Of a stretch of 35,661 nucleotides of DNA, positions 8,854-19,377 are shown in pieces. The stretch is from positions 1 to 35,661 of the forward strand of contig JAJCZV010000031.1 of the NCBI GenBank assembly GCA_029262175.1. The letters run 5' to 3'. A model generated the notes under the pieces. It had not been told where the DNA came from. It saw only the letters and a program-made list of their open reading frames with translations, and did not search any database. Position 1 is the stretch's first letter, and each line of letters begins with the position of its first letter. This stretch comes from Gemmatimonadota bacterium. GTDB taxonomy: Bacteria; Gemmatimonadota; Gemmatimonadetes; Palauibacterales; Palauibacteraceae. The translations under genes were made by a program, and so were the position numbers.

Positions 8854-10446
8854 TTGATCGAGACCAAGTCTGTCGGCATTGAAGTTCATGGAGGCTGGAG
8901 CAAGGCGGCCGCCCGGATCTTGACGCCACCTGCGCTGGCGTTCGTCGGCGCGTTGCACCGCGAGTTCGAGGGTCGACGACAGTCGCTTCTCGAGGCACGC
9001 GCACGTCGACAGCTGCTGGTCGATGCGGGCGAGCGCCCGGACTTCCTCCCGGAGACGAGAGACGTCCGCGAAGCGGAGTGGAAGGTTGCGCCGGCCCCCA
9101 TCGACCTCGACCGACGATGGGTCGAGATTTCGGGACCGGCCGATCGCCGGATGATCATCAACGCGCTCAACTCCGGCGCCGACTGCTTCACCGCCGACCT
9201 CGAAGATTCTTTGAGCCCCACGTGGCGAAACGTGATCCACGGACAGCTCAACCTCTACGACGCCGTTCGGCGACAGATCGACTTCACTGCGCCGGATGGC
9301 AAGACCTATTGGCTCGGGCCAAGCCTCTCGACGCTGCAGGTTCGCCCGCGCGGCTGGCACATGACCGAAAACCGTCTTGAAGTGGATGGGCGTCCGGTAT
9401 CAGCCAGCATCTTCGACTTCGGGCTCTTCTTCTTCCACAATGTGGTAGAACTGATCGAGCGAGGAAGCGGTCCCTACCTCTATCTCCCGAAAATGCAGAG
9501 CTACTTGGAAGCTCGCCTTTGGGATGACGTGTTCACGTTTGCGCAACGTCGACTCGGCGTGCCTCACGGGACGACGCGGGCCACGGCGGTCATCGAACAC
9601 GTCCTCGCAGCATTCGAGATGGATGAGATCCTTTATGAGCTACGGGACCATTCGGCCGGACTGAGTCTCGGACGATCCGATTACATCTTCAGCGCCATCA
9701 AAACGTTCGGCGAACACGAAGATAGCGTGCTCCCGGACCGAACGATGTTGCAGATGAACGTTCCGTTCATGCGTGCCTACTCCAACCTTCTAGTGCGTAC
9801 CTGTCACCGACGTGGCGCGCACGCGATCGGGGGAGCGGCACAGTTTATCCCCAACCCGCGCGACGAACGGCTGACCGAACGCGCGCTGGCCGCGATTCGC
9901 CAAGAGAAGACGAGAGAAGGACGAACCGGATTTGACGGCACGCTTGTCACGCACCCGGCGCTCGTCCCGCTCGCGCGGGCCGCTTTCGCTGCTACGCTGG
10001 GCGTCAAAGATCACCAGCGTGATCGAACGCACGATGACATCCACGTAGACGCGGCAGATTTGCTCGCAACTTCATCCGCGGGCAAGCGGATCACGCGTAT
10101 TGGCCTCGAACTCAACGTTAGTGTCGCGCTTCAGTATCTCACGGCTTGGCTGCGCGGCTCGGGCACCGTGGCCATCTACAGTCGGGTGGAAGAGAAAGCG
10201 GCGGCGGAAGTCGCGCGGGCTCAGGTCTGGCAATGGATCAGACACGGCGCCGAACTCGAAGATGGCACTCTTGTAACCCCCGATCTCTATCGAGAAGTTC
10301 GGCAACAAGAAGTGCTGCGCCTGAAGCCGCGCGTCGGTGCCGCCGACGGCAGGCTACGGCAAGCGGCCGACCTACTCGACTCTGTCGTCCTAACGCGATC
10401 CTGCGCTCCGTTCCTCACGCTATCAGGCAGGGCGGGGAGCGCCTGA
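8854..10446 (+). CDS. aceB: Malate synthase A, divergent at active-site positions
   Basis: Malate synthase condenses glyoxylate with acetyl-CoA to give malate (glyoxylate shunt). The start at TTG 8854 is chosen because GGAGG lies five bases upstream and the product is then 530 residues, close to E. coli AceB (533). Family segments are clear: ILTPPALAFVGALHREF, FLPETRDVRE, EISGPADRRMIINALNSGA, DLEDSLSPTW, VRPRGWHMTE, FEMDEILYELRDHSAGL, and YLTAWLRGSGTVAIYS near the end. Two things are odd. The signature H-x2-G-L-N-x-G-x-W-D-Y reads HSAGLSLGRSDY, so the Asn and Trp are Ser (271, 275). The position of the catalytic Asp447 in the MEDAATAEI motif is Glu447 in VEEKAAAEV. The family call is firm; full activity is not. 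No isocitrate lyase is in the window. Confidence 0.93.
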   Translation: MIETKSVGIEVHGGWSKAAARILTPPALAFVGALHREFEGRRQSLLEARARRQLLVDAGERPDFLPETRDVREAEWKVAPAPIDLDRRWVEISGPADRRMIINALNSGADCFTADLEDSLSPTWRNVIHGQLNLYDAVRRQIDFTAPDGKTYWLGPSLSTLQVRPRGWHMTENRLEVDGRPVSASIFDFGLFFFHNVVELIERGSGPYLYLPKMQSYLEARLWDDVFTFAQRRLGVPHGTTRATAVIEHVLAAFEMDEILYELRDHSAGLSLGRSDYIFSAIKTFGEHEDSVLPDRTMLQMNVPFMRAYSNLLVRTCHRRGAHAIGGAAQFIPNPRDERLTERALAAIRQEKTREGRTGFDGTLVTHPALVPLARAAFAATLGVKDHQRDRTHDDIHVDAADLLATSSAGKRITRIGLELNVSVALQYLTAWLRGSGTVAIYSRVEEKAAAEVARAQVWQWIRHGAELEDGTLVTPDLYREVRQQEVLRLKPRVGAADGRLRQAADLLDSVVLTRSCAPFLTLSGRAGSA

Positions 10447-10455
10447 TCACAGATT

Positions 10456-10535
10456 AGGCTTGGCGGCCGAGGTTTCCTCAGAACCTCGAGTGGCGCTTCC
10501 CCTACGAGCGCCCAGCCTGCCAGCCTTTTTCTTTT
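10456..10535 (+). terminator. Candidate terminator after malate synthase
   Basis: The 102-bp convergent gap holds a perfect 7-bp hairpin (CGAGGTT 10468-10474, AACCTCG 10482-10488, 7-base loop). A longer-range pairing AGGCTTGGC/GCCAGCCT (10456-10464 with 10519-10526) encloses it. The sequence then runs into TTTTTCTTTT (10526-10535). The stems are not the usual compact G+C helix directly before the U-run, so confidence is moderate. Confidence 0.4.
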
Positions 10536-10548
10536 CGGTCTTTATCAG

Positions 10549-12087
10549 CTAGCGAACGAAGTAGACGGGTTTCGTTGGGAGCGCATCGACATCGATGACG
10601 CGTCCGCCAGCCATCACCATCGATTGCTTGCGAATGTTGGTGATCTCCTGCAGCGGGTCGGCATCGAGCAAGAGCAGATCCGCGATCTTACCTATCTCGA
10701 TGGTTCCGAATTCATCGAGCGCGCCCGCCGCGATGGCGCCGTTGCGGGTCCCGGCAACGATCGCTTCGCCAGGACTCATACCGAGTTCCACGAGCCCTTC
10801 GATCGCGAGCAGCGTTCCGATGCCCGGCTCCTGCCAGATCGGCTTCGGCGTCCGGCCGAACTCCGGCGCGACGCCCGCGTAGTTGTCCGTCCCGAGGGTC
10901 ACGACACACCCACCCTCGATGAGTTTGATCGCGTTGCGTCGCCGTATCTCCTGTCCCTCTCCGAGGGCGCGCTGCTCGCGACGCACCTGATACGTCGTTT
11001 TCTCGCGCTCCACCGGTCGACGGAGACGGCCCCATTCTGCGGCTTGTTCGCCGCCCGCCTCAGCGGCCAAGCGCTCCTGCGCGGCCGCTCGGTTCTTCAG
11101 GTGAGTCTCCCAGGCCGGCCCGGTAAACGTATTCACCAACATCGAGCACACCGTCCCGCGGTCTCGTATCTGCCCGACGAGCGCGTCTGAAATCTCGCGA
11201 CCCCCCAACACCTCGGGGTGTTGGATCAGATCGATTCCGGCTTCGACCGAGAGCCGCAGCCCCTCCGGATTGGTCGAATGTGTCTCGGCGACCAATCCGC
11301 GTCTGTGTGTCTCCTCGACGATCACGCGCTGCGCTTCGGGCGAGAACCCGATCAGGGTTGGGAAGGCCCAGTGACTGGTCCCTCCATACTTGAGAAAGTC
11401 GACGCCCTTATCGAGATACTCGTTGATCGCGACCCGAAGTTCTTCTGGATATAGATCCATCAGCTCTTCGCCTACGCCCTGCGCGATGTAGTCTGAGAAC
11501 TGTTCTTCATACAACGAGAGATTGTCCTCGGGGATGAGGGCAAACGTGATCGAATAGGGTCCACCCCAGCCAACGATGTTGCCGGCCACTTGCAGTCGTG
11601 GACCGATCGCGTGACCGCTTTCAATCGCGTCGCGCACTTCGACGAGTTCGGGGAGGGCGCCGTAGCTATCGCGGATGTGCGTGACCCCGAACTTGAGGTG
11701 CATCTGAGCCGCTTCGAGCGTGAGCTCGGGACCCATCTCGCGATAGAACACCGACGATTCCTTGCGGTCCTTGGTTCCGTCCTTCCCGCCGCCGTAGAGA
11801 GAGATGTGCACGTTGGTGTCCACGAAACCGGGAATCAGGAACTTTCCGGTTCCGTCCACGACCTCAGCGCCGCTCGGCACATCGGTCGAAGCCTGCGGAC
11901 CGACAGCCAGGATACGCTCGCCCTCGACGACGACGGTGACCCCCGAAACGGGCGACCCGCCGTTGCCGTCGATGAGCGTGACGCCGACGATCGCGGTCGT
12001 TTGGGCCATGGTTCCGGTTGGGAAGACCGCGAACGCTGCGGTGGCCAACGAGAGCAGCATGATGCGCGTTTGGTCCGACAGATTCAT
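10549..12087 (-). CDS. Exported imidazolonepropionase-like amidohydrolase (HxH changed to NxH)
   Basis: A 512-residue metal-dependent hydrolase of the amidohydrolase superfamily with a signal peptide (about 1-28, ending TMAQ). The family fold is shown by IVGVTLIDGNGG and GKFLIPGFVDTNVH at the first strand, the likely carbamylated Lys233 in VDFLKYGG, His270 in AETHS, His290 in IQHPE, Asp401 in TLGTDN, and the closing GTIEIGKIADLLLLDADPL. The first metal ligand motif, normally H-x-H, reads N92-V-H94, so one His is replaced by Asn. The start ATG 12087 has GGAG eight bases upstream. It lies 80 bp downstream of the ADOP permease on the same strand, possibly co-transcribed. Exported members often act on peptides or amides; the substrate here is unknown. 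Confidence 0.9.
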   Translation of the reverse strand: MNLSDQTRIMLLSLATAAFAVFPTGTMAQTTAIVGVTLIDGNGGSPVSGVTVVVEGERILAVGPQASTDVPSGAEVVDGTGKFLIPGFVDTNVHISLYGGGKDGTKDRKESSVFYREMGPELTLEAAQMHLKFGVTHIRDSYGALPELVEVRDAIESGHAIGPRLQVAGNIVGWGGPYSITFALIPEDNLSLYEEQFSDYIAQGVGEELMDLYPEELRVAINEYLDKGVDFLKYGGTSHWAFPTLIGFSPEAQRVIVEETHRRGLVAETHSTNPEGLRLSVEAGIDLIQHPEVLGGREISDALVGQIRDRGTVCSMLVNTFTGPAWETHLKNRAAAQERLAAEAGGEQAAEWGRLRRPVEREKTTYQVRREQRALGEGQEIRRRNAIKLIEGGCVVTLGTDNYAGVAPEFGRTPKPIWQEPGIGTLLAIEGLVELGMSPGEAIVAGTRNGAIAAGALDEFGTIEIGKIADLLLLDADPLQEITNIRKQSMVMAGGRVIDVDALPTKPVYFVR

Positions 12088-12167
12088 CGTCAGTACTCCG
12101 GTCGAGTTCGACGTGTAGCCTCTGCCAGACTAACGGCCACGAACGACGTCGAATAGAGGACCGGGGT

Positions 12168-14624
12168 CTATTCGTGTCGGAGCGCCGAGGCGGGATCGAC
12201 CGACGAGGCTCTACGAGCCGGCACATAAGCGGCGACGGCGCTAACGCCCAGTAGGACAAATGAAACCGCAGCGTACGTCAGCGGGTCGGCAGCACTTACG
12301 CCAAACAGCAGCGCCCGCATCAATCGAGTCAGAGCCAGTCCTCCGGCCAGGCCTAGCGCCACCCCGATCACGGCGACTCGGAGCCCCTGCCCGACGACCA
12401 TCCTTCGGATCTGCGTGACTTCGGCGCCCATGGCCAGACGAATTCCGAACTCTCGGATCCGTTGACTGACGATATAGGAGATGACGCCATACACGCCGAT
12501 CGTACCGAGCAGCAGCGCGACCGCGGCGGCGATCCCGAGCATCACGAGTGTAAAGGTCGTTCGCGCAGCGGAGTCACGAAGCAACTCGGCTCCGGTCTGC
12601 ACGTTCGAAACGGGAAGACGCGTGTCGAGCGCCCAGATCTCGGCACGCACCGCTGGCAGAACGCCCACGGGGTCGCCTTGCGTCCTGATCGTCAGGAACA
12701 GCCGGGTGACGGGGTCGTACCCGCCGCTCGTCACCATCGGATAATAGACCATGGCGGGAGCGTCTTGGGCGAGTCCGTTGTCACGTACGTCTTCTACGAC
12801 GCCGACGATGGTTATCCAGTCGGGGCTCGCGCCGGCCGAAGGAAGGTTGGGCGCGACGCGTTTTCCGATCGGACTCTCCGAGGGCCAATATTGCCGCGCC
12901 AGAGCCTCGGAGATGACGGCTACGTCCGTGCGACCTTCGTGGTCTTGTCGCTCGAGCGTTCGGCCCTCGAGCACGCGTATCCCCATCGTCTCGAAGTAGC
13001 CTGGCGCCGTGAGGTTCGTGGTTAGGATCGGCGGGACTTCGTCCGCAGCGAGGGGTCGCCCATCGATGATCATGGCGTTGGTGCTCCACCCCCCCGAGAG
13101 GGGCAGCGAAGTCGACGCGCCCGCTTCCACCACGCCTGGCACCGACCGAATGTTGTCGAGAACCTGCTGGAAAAAGGCGGCCGACTGCTCATCGCTTTCG
13201 ACCTCGTTGGGGATCAACGCGAGATTCAGGGTCAGGAGGTTTTCGGGCTCGAATCCCGGATCGACCCGTCGCAACTCGAAGAAGCTCCTCGCCATCAACC
13301 CCGAGCCGACGAGCAGCATGAGTGCAAGCGCTACTTGAGCCGCCACGAGCGCATTGTTGACGCGGTGCGTGTCCTTGCCCACCGAGCCGCCTCGGCCGCC
13401 CTCTTTTAGCGCCATCGCGAGACTCGGGCGGCCGTACTTGAATGCGGGGACCGCACCGAACAAGAGGCCCGCGAGTAAAGAGACCCCCGTTGTGAACCCG
13501 AGTACGCTCCCGTGGATGCCAATCTCCCCGATCCGGGGGAGACTGTCCGGGCCGATGGCCACGAGCGCCTTCAACCCTACGAGTGCCAGCCCGATCCCGA
13601 CGCCCCCCCCGATCATCGAGAGGATCGTGCTCTCTGTCAGGTAAGCTCGAATGAGATCTGCGCGGCCCGCACCCATCGCGCTGCGTACGGCCATCTCGCG
13701 TTGACGCCCCTCCGCCCGCACGAGAAACAGATTCGCGACGTTGGCGCACGCGATGAGAAGCACAAAGGTCACGGTCCCAAGGAGAATCCAGAGCATCTGG
13801 CCGACATCACCGACGACGTCTTCCTTCATCGGGCGCACGACACTCGTGATGCCCGCGTTCTCCATCATCCCCGCCGTCATCTCGCCAGGATAGACCTCTG
13901 GCAGCCGCGGGAGGATCTGGTTTAGCTCGGCTGCCGCAGTTTCCGCCGTCACACCCGGCTTTAATCGTCCGACGCTCCAAGGGCTGAAGTTGGCGCGTCC
14001 GAGATCCTCCGCGGAGATGACGTGCGGGGTCCAGAGCTGGGTCTCGGGGGAGGGATAGGCGAACTCGGCCGGCATGACCCCGATCACTTCGAAGGGCTCG
14101 TCGCCCAGCGTAATCGTCTGCCCGAGGACGCCTTGCTCCGCACCGAACCGATCGCTCCACAGGGCATGCGAGAGGATGACGACGCGCGAGCCGCCGGGGT
14201 CGTCTTCGGTTTGACTGAACGTACGGCCGAGGAGCGGGGGCGTTCGAAGCACCTGGAACAGCGATGCAGTCGCCGTTGCGGTCACGAGTCGGGTGGGCTC
14301 ACCCGACCCCGTGAGCGTCGCGCCCGTTCGCCCCGCGAGCCCGATCGCCTCGAAGCTCTGAGCGGCCTCGGAGTACAGCGTGTAGGTGGTGTTGGACTGT
14401 TCAAACTCGGGGAGATCGAGTCCAGGGGCGGCGTGCCACAACCCCACCAGCCGGTCCGCTTCCGGATACGGAAGGGGTTGCAGCAGCACCCCGTCGACCA
14501 CGCTGAAGATCGCGGTATTCGCGCCGATTCCGACCGCGAGCGTCAAGACCGCGACCGCGGTGAACCATGGGGTGCGGGACAGCTTCCGAAAAGCTTGGCG
14601 GAACTCATGCGTGGTGGAATTCAC
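12168..14624 (-). CDS. ADOP-family MacB-like ABC permease
   Basis: An 818-residue permease with the duplicated FtsX/MacB architecture of the ADOP family. TM1 lies at about 20-45 ([20 protein letters not shown]) and is followed by a MacB_PCD periplasmic domain (about 50-245) and a first FtsX block of three helices (about 275-400). Then come a second TM-PCD unit (about 425-640) and a final three-helix FtsX block ending [15 protein letters not shown]. The start is GTG 14624 with GAGGAG six bases upstream. Family members usually lack a linked ATPase gene, and none is seen here. They probably act in efflux or mechanotransmission across the envelope, but the substrate is unknown. It diverges from the branched-chain aminotransferase across a 215-bp gap with no gene. 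Confidence 0.93.
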   Translation of the reverse strand: MNSTTHEFRQAFRKLSRTPWFTAVAVLTLAVGIGANTAIFSVVDGVLLQPLPYPEADRLVGLWHAAPGLDLPEFEQSNTTYTLYSEAAQSFEAIGLAGRTGATLTGSGEPTRLVTATATASLFQVLRTPPLLGRTFSQTEDDPGGSRVVILSHALWSDRFGAEQGVLGQTITLGDEPFEVIGVMPAEFAYPSPETQLWTPHVISAEDLGRANFSPWSVGRLKPGVTAETAAAELNQILPRLPEVYPGEMTAGMMENAGITSVVRPMKEDVVGDVGQMLWILLGTVTFVLLIACANVANLFLVRAEGRQREMAVRSAMGAGRADLIRAYLTESTILSMIGGGVGIGLALVGLKALVAIGPDSLPRIGEIGIHGSVLGFTTGVSLLAGLLFGAVPAFKYGRPSLAMALKEGGRGGSVGKDTHRVNNALVAAQVALALMLLVGSGLMARSFFELRRVDPGFEPENLLTLNLALIPNEVESDEQSAAFFQQVLDNIRSVPGVVEAGASTSLPLSGGWSTNAMIIDGRPLAADEVPPILTTNLTAPGYFETMGIRVLEGRTLERQDHEGRTDVAVISEALARQYWPSESPIGKRVAPNLPSAGASPDWITIVGVVEDVRDNGLAQDAPAMVYYPMVTSGGYDPVTRLFLTIRTQGDPVGVLPAVRAEIWALDTRLPVSNVQTGAELLRDSAARTTFTLVMLGIAAAVALLLGTIGVYGVISYIVSQRIREFGIRLAMGAEVTQIRRMVVGQGLRVAVIGVALGLAGGLALTRLMRALLFGVSAADPLTYAAVSFVLLGVSAVAAYVPARRASSVDPASALRHE

Positions 14625-14839
14625 TCGACTCTCCTCGTCGGCCAGACGTTCGGGGGCCGTCCTTTCGTCCTTGTGGTTTTCTACGTACGACGAAGCCCGG
14701 CTGTTTCGATCCAGGGCGTGGCTTGGCCGCAGCGGAACCCGTGGTTAGCCTGTGCGGCAGACTTGGCGACGGCTGGCATCAAAATGCGGCCCGCGATCGA
14801 GCGGTCCACGTCGAGATCGGACTGGATTGGAGATTCACC

Positions 14840-15904
14840 ATGATTCAGGGCACAGACACGTTCCCGATAACGCGAGTCGAGACCTCGCGGCGGGAGTCGA
14901 TCGACTTCGACAACCTCCCATTCGGAACCGTTTGGTCCGACCACATGTTCGTAGCGGACTACGAAGATGGGGATTGGCAGCGCGCGGAGATCGTCCCTTA
15001 CGGGCCGCTGCCGATGTACCCCAGTTGCAAGGCGCTGCAGTATGCAGTGTCCTTGTTCGAGGGGTTCAAAGCGCACAAAACGCCGCAGGGAGATTGTGTC
15101 GTATTCCGCCCTGACATGAACCAGAAGCGGCTCAATCGAACGGCGGCCCGGCTCGTCATGCCGGAGGTGCCCAAGGAGCTCTTCTTCCGCGCCATGAACG
15201 AGCTTATCGCGTTGGATCGCGATTGGCTCCCGGATGCGGACCAAGGTTCGCTCTACATCCGCCCGAGCTATTTTTGCACGGATCCGAGCCTCCAGGTCAA
15301 TGCCGGCTCCTCCTATCGATTTGTGATCATGACGGCTCCGGTGGGGTTGTATTTCTCCGGCGAAATCGGACTGGTTACGACACGCGAATTCGTCCGGGCG
15401 TTCCCAGGCGGAACGGGCGATCACAAGCCGGCCGGAAACTACGGCGCCACGCTGCAAGCCTCCGCCCTCGCCCAGGCGCAGGGGTATCAGAACGTGATCT
15501 GGCTCGATGGAATCGAGCAGCGCTACATCGAAGAGTGCGGGGTCATGAATATGTTCTTCGTGATCGATGGCACGGCCCTCACCCCGCCACTAGGTGGGAC
15601 CATCCTTCCGGGGGTAACCCGAGATTCTGCGATACAGCTCCTTGCCGACATGGGCATTCCTTGCGAGGTGCGCCGCATTTCGGTCGAGGAAGTGCAGGAG
15701 GCCGCGCAGGCGGGAACACTCGAAGAGGCCTTCGGCTGCGGCACGGCCGCGACGATCGCACCGATCCATCGACTTGGACTGGACGGGGTCGAGGCTCGAC
15801 TGGAGCAACGCGAGGATTCCGTAGCGGCCCGCCTCAAAGCCGAACTCGTCGGCATACAAACGGGGACGATCGAAGATCGACATGGATGGCTACTGAGTGT
15901 TTGA
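14840..15904 (+). CDS. ilvE: Branched-chain amino acid aminotransferase (long, type II form)
   Basis: A 354-residue PLP-dependent fold-type IV aminotransferase interconverting Leu, Ile and Val with their 2-oxo acids. Diagnostic segments are LPFGTVWSDHMFVADY, PSCKALQYAVSLFEGFKA, FRPDMNQKRLNRTA, SLYIRPSYFCTD, the PLP-binding Lys196 in GDHKPAGNYGA, and EECGVMNMFFV with LTPPLGGTILPGVTRDS. The length and the CKALQYA/FEGFKA pattern fit the eukaryotic-like long BCAT group rather than the roughly 300-residue E. coli form. ATG 14840 is preferred over longer in-frame openings because GGAG lies seven bases before it and homology begins directly after. It is followed at 106 bp by ahcY on the same strand. 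Confidence 0.94.
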   Translation: MIQGTDTFPITRVETSRRESIDFDNLPFGTVWSDHMFVADYEDGDWQRAEIVPYGPLPMYPSCKALQYAVSLFEGFKAHKTPQGDCVVFRPDMNQKRLNRTAARLVMPEVPKELFFRAMNELIALDRDWLPDADQGSLYIRPSYFCTDPSLQVNAGSSYRFVIMTAPVGLYFSGEIGLVTTREFVRAFPGGTGDHKPAGNYGATLQASALAQAQGYQNVIWLDGIEQRYIEECGVMNMFFVIDGTALTPPLGGTILPGVTRDSAIQLLADMGIPCEVRRISVEEVQEAAQAGTLEEAFGCGTAATIAPIHRLGLDGVEARLEQREDSVAARLKAELVGIQTGTIEDRHGWLLSV

Positions 15905-15975
15905 TTAAAGTGGTCTATTCCCTGCAGGTTCTGTCGGCGCTCTGCGTCGATCGAAAGCGAACTTCTGACAACGCG

Positions 15976-16005
15976 ATAGCCGCCGGTGTGACTCCGGCTA
16001 TGGAG
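15976..16005 (+). promoter_or_regulatory. Hairpin abutting the ahcY ribosome-binding site
   Basis: ATAGCCG (15976-15982) pairs perfectly with CGGCTAT (15995-16001) around a 12-base loop. The stem ends immediately before the GGAG (16002-16005) that serves ahcY at 16011. Such placement could affect ribosome access. It does not match the SAH or SAM riboswitch consensus as I know them, so no ligand is proposed. Confidence 0.35.
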
Positions 16006-16010
16006 ATAAA

Positions 16011-17489
<1,479 letters not shown>

Positions 17490-17530
17490 ACGCGGTCCCT
17501 GAGGCGGATTCCTTGCCGGGAGGTCGGCCA

Positions 17531-18013
17531 ATGCGTCAGCTTTCGACGATGCTAGACAACCACAATTGGGCCCGGCGATTCTCGGCGATCTTCGTTGGCG
17601 TCCTCCTGACGGGGTGCGCGGGCGCCACGACGCCCGGCGCACCGGCTGGCGCGCCTGCGGGGGCTGCGGGGGCTGGGCCCGAAACCTCGGCAACGAGGGC
17701 CTCGTTCACGGTAGCGCAGGCCGAGCGTGGCGAAGACGAGTTTCGGGGAACTTGCGGCGAGTGTCACTCCACAGGGGAGTTCCGGGGCCGCACCTTTCTG
17801 TTTCGTTGGCGGCGCCAGACGGCCTGGGACTTCTTTCGTGAGATCGTCACCACGATGCCCGAGGATGCCCCGGGGTCGCTTCGGGACAGCGAGTACGCGG
17901 ACATCATCTCCTGGGTTCTGCAGATGAACGGCTATGAGGCCGGTGACGCGGAGCTTCCGGCGACGGAGGTCGCCCTGGACCAGTTCGTCATGGACGGGGG
18001 TACGAGCCCGTGA
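17531..18013 (+). CDS. Cytochrome c lipoprotein
   Basis: A 160-residue exported monohaem cytochrome c. ATG 17531 is chosen for the GGGAGG seven bases upstream. A lipoprotein signal ends at LLTGC (Cys29), followed by an Ala/Gly/Pro-rich linker (30-55) and a c-type domain with CGECH (75-79) and the probable axial Met109 in TTMPEDAPGSL. The closing YADIISWVLQMNGYEAG is typical of small electron-carrier cytochromes. It would be lipid-anchored and face the periplasm. It is followed after 46 bp by a Tat-exported flavin oxidase, suggesting it accepts electrons from that enzyme (inference). Confidence 0.92.
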   Translation: MRQLSTMLDNHNWARRFSAIFVGVLLTGCAGATTPGAPAGAPAGAAGAGPETSATRASFTVAQAERGEDEFRGTCGECHSTGEFRGRTFLFRWRRQTAWDFFREIVTTMPEDAPGSLRDSEYADIISWVLQMNGYEAGDAELPATEVALDQFVMDGGTSP

Positions 18014-18059
18014 AATCAGGCTTTGGCGCGAAATCAGTGAAGGCGGAGGACGCGAGACT

Positions 18060-19355
18060 GTGATCGACCGAAGGGATTTTCTAAAGACGGCGACCGCCGG
18101 TGTTGGCTTCACTCTAGCGGGTGCGTCGCCAATCGCCGGCGCGATCCCGTCTCCCCGCCTGGCGCCGGTGAGACGCAAGTCGGGTCAGGCCCCCGACGTC
18201 GTGGTCGTCGGAGCCGGCACGTTCGGGATTTGGACCGCGCTCAACTTGGTTCGACTGGGTGCGACCGTCACGGTGGTCGACATGTATGGGCCGGGGAACT
18301 CCCGGTCGACATCCGGCGGTGAGACGCGCGGCGTCCGCTCGTCCTACGGCGATCGCCCGCACGGGTTTCTCTGGACCCAGTGGGCGAACGAAGCCATCCG
18401 GCGCTGGACCCAATGGGACGAAGAGGCGAGCGATCTTCTTCTTCCCCGAGTGTTCTTCGAAACCGGCGATCTCATCATGCGCGAGGAGATGGAACCGTAC
18501 CTCGAAGATACGATGGCGCATTGGGACGCTCTCGGGACCGAATACGAGATTCTGGGACCCGATGACATCAACCATCGATGGCCGTGGATTCGAACCGAGA
18601 AGATCACGACCGCCCTGTACGAGCCACGCGCCGGCGTCGTGCGGGCTCGGCGTGCGATCGAGTCGGTGGCGCAGCGGTTCGTGAACGAAGGGGGCGAACT
18701 CGCGTTCGCCAAGGCCACGCCCGGCGAGTCGAGCGGGGGAAGCCTCAGTTCGGTATCCCTCGAAGGATTCGATGGACAAGACTCTCTTTCCGCTTCCACT
18801 TTCATCTTCGCCCTTGGACCGTGGTTCCCCAAAGCGTTCCCCGAGATCATGGGCAAGCGGCTTCGGATCCCGGTCGGCAACGTGTTCTACTACGGAGTCC
18901 CCGACGCTCGGTTCATGTTTCCAAACATGCCGAGCTATGGAGTTCCCGGGTGTACCGGGTGGCCCGCATTGGGGCGCGACCACCGCGGATTCCGCGTTCG
19001 GACCGGGGGGCAAGCGGGAGACGATCCCGACACCAGCGACCGTTGGGTTCCTCCCGAAGCGCACGAGCGCCCGCGGCAGATTATCGAGCAGTACTTCCCC
19101 GATTTGATCGGGGCGCCCATCTCCGAGACTCGGGCCTGCCACTACGAGTTCGGCCCGGCCGGTCAGTTCTTGGTAGACAAGCACCCGGATTTCGAGAACG
19201 TCTGGCTCACGGGACTCGGCAGTGCCGAGGCGTTCAAACAGGGCCCCGTACTGGGCGAGTATATCGCGAAGCGGGTGCTGGGCGTCGAGGACGACCCCGA
19301 GTTGGCAGAAGCGTTCAAGCTCGGCGAAGAGTTCGAGGAAGACGAGCCCGGCTGA
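18060..19355 (+). CDS. Tat-exported FAD-dependent amine oxidase/dehydrogenase (DAO, sarcosine-oxidase-like)
   Basis: A 431-residue flavoprotein of the DAO family. GTG 18060 is chosen because GGAGGA lies nine bases upstream and the product opens with a twin-arginine signal, DRRDFLKTATAG. The Rossmann motif VVVVGAGTFGIWTALNL (GxGxxG from Gly51) is followed by the acidic end of strand 2 (VVDMYGPG) and a STSGGETRGVRSSYG segment like that of monomeric sarcosine oxidase. TRACHYEFGPAGQFLVDKHP, with Cys360, aligns with the region of sarcosine oxidase that holds its covalent FAD cysteine. DAO enzymes of this group demethylate or deaminate small N-methyl amino acids. Most are cytoplasmic oxidases, so Tat export beside a cytochrome c gene is unusual and suggests a periplasmic dehydrogenase. 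The substrate is unknown. Confidence 0.9.
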   Translation: MIDRRDFLKTATAGVGFTLAGASPIAGAIPSPRLAPVRRKSGQAPDVVVVGAGTFGIWTALNLVRLGATVTVVDMYGPGNSRSTSGGETRGVRSSYGDRPHGFLWTQWANEAIRRWTQWDEEASDLLLPRVFFETGDLIMREEMEPYLEDTMAHWDALGTEYEILGPDDINHRWPWIRTEKITTALYEPRAGVVRARRAIESVAQRFVNEGGELAFAKATPGESSGGSLSSVSLEGFDGQDSLSASTFIFALGPWFPKAFPEIMGKRLRIPVGNVFYYGVPDARFMFPNMPSYGVPGCTGWPALGRDHRGFRVRTGGQAGDDPDTSDRWVPPEAHERPRQIIEQYFPDLIGAPISETRACHYEFGPAGQFLVDKHPDFENVWLTGLGSAEAFKQGPVLGEYIAKRVLGVEDDPELAEAFKLGEEFEEDEPG

Positions 19356-19377
19356 CCTCTCCTCAAAGGAGTTCCAC

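Noticed and set aside
8584..9360. Minus-strand open frame covering the hairpin-rich gap and the start of malate synthase
   Set aside because: It overlaps conserved malate synthase sequence and its product is low in structure-like pattern. It may reflect a dispersed repeat but is not supported as a gene.
15905..16010. SAH or SAM riboswitch before ahcY
   Set aside because: The expected conserved blocks of the known SAH (GAGGAGCGCUGC-like) and SAM-I classes are absent or in the wrong order.
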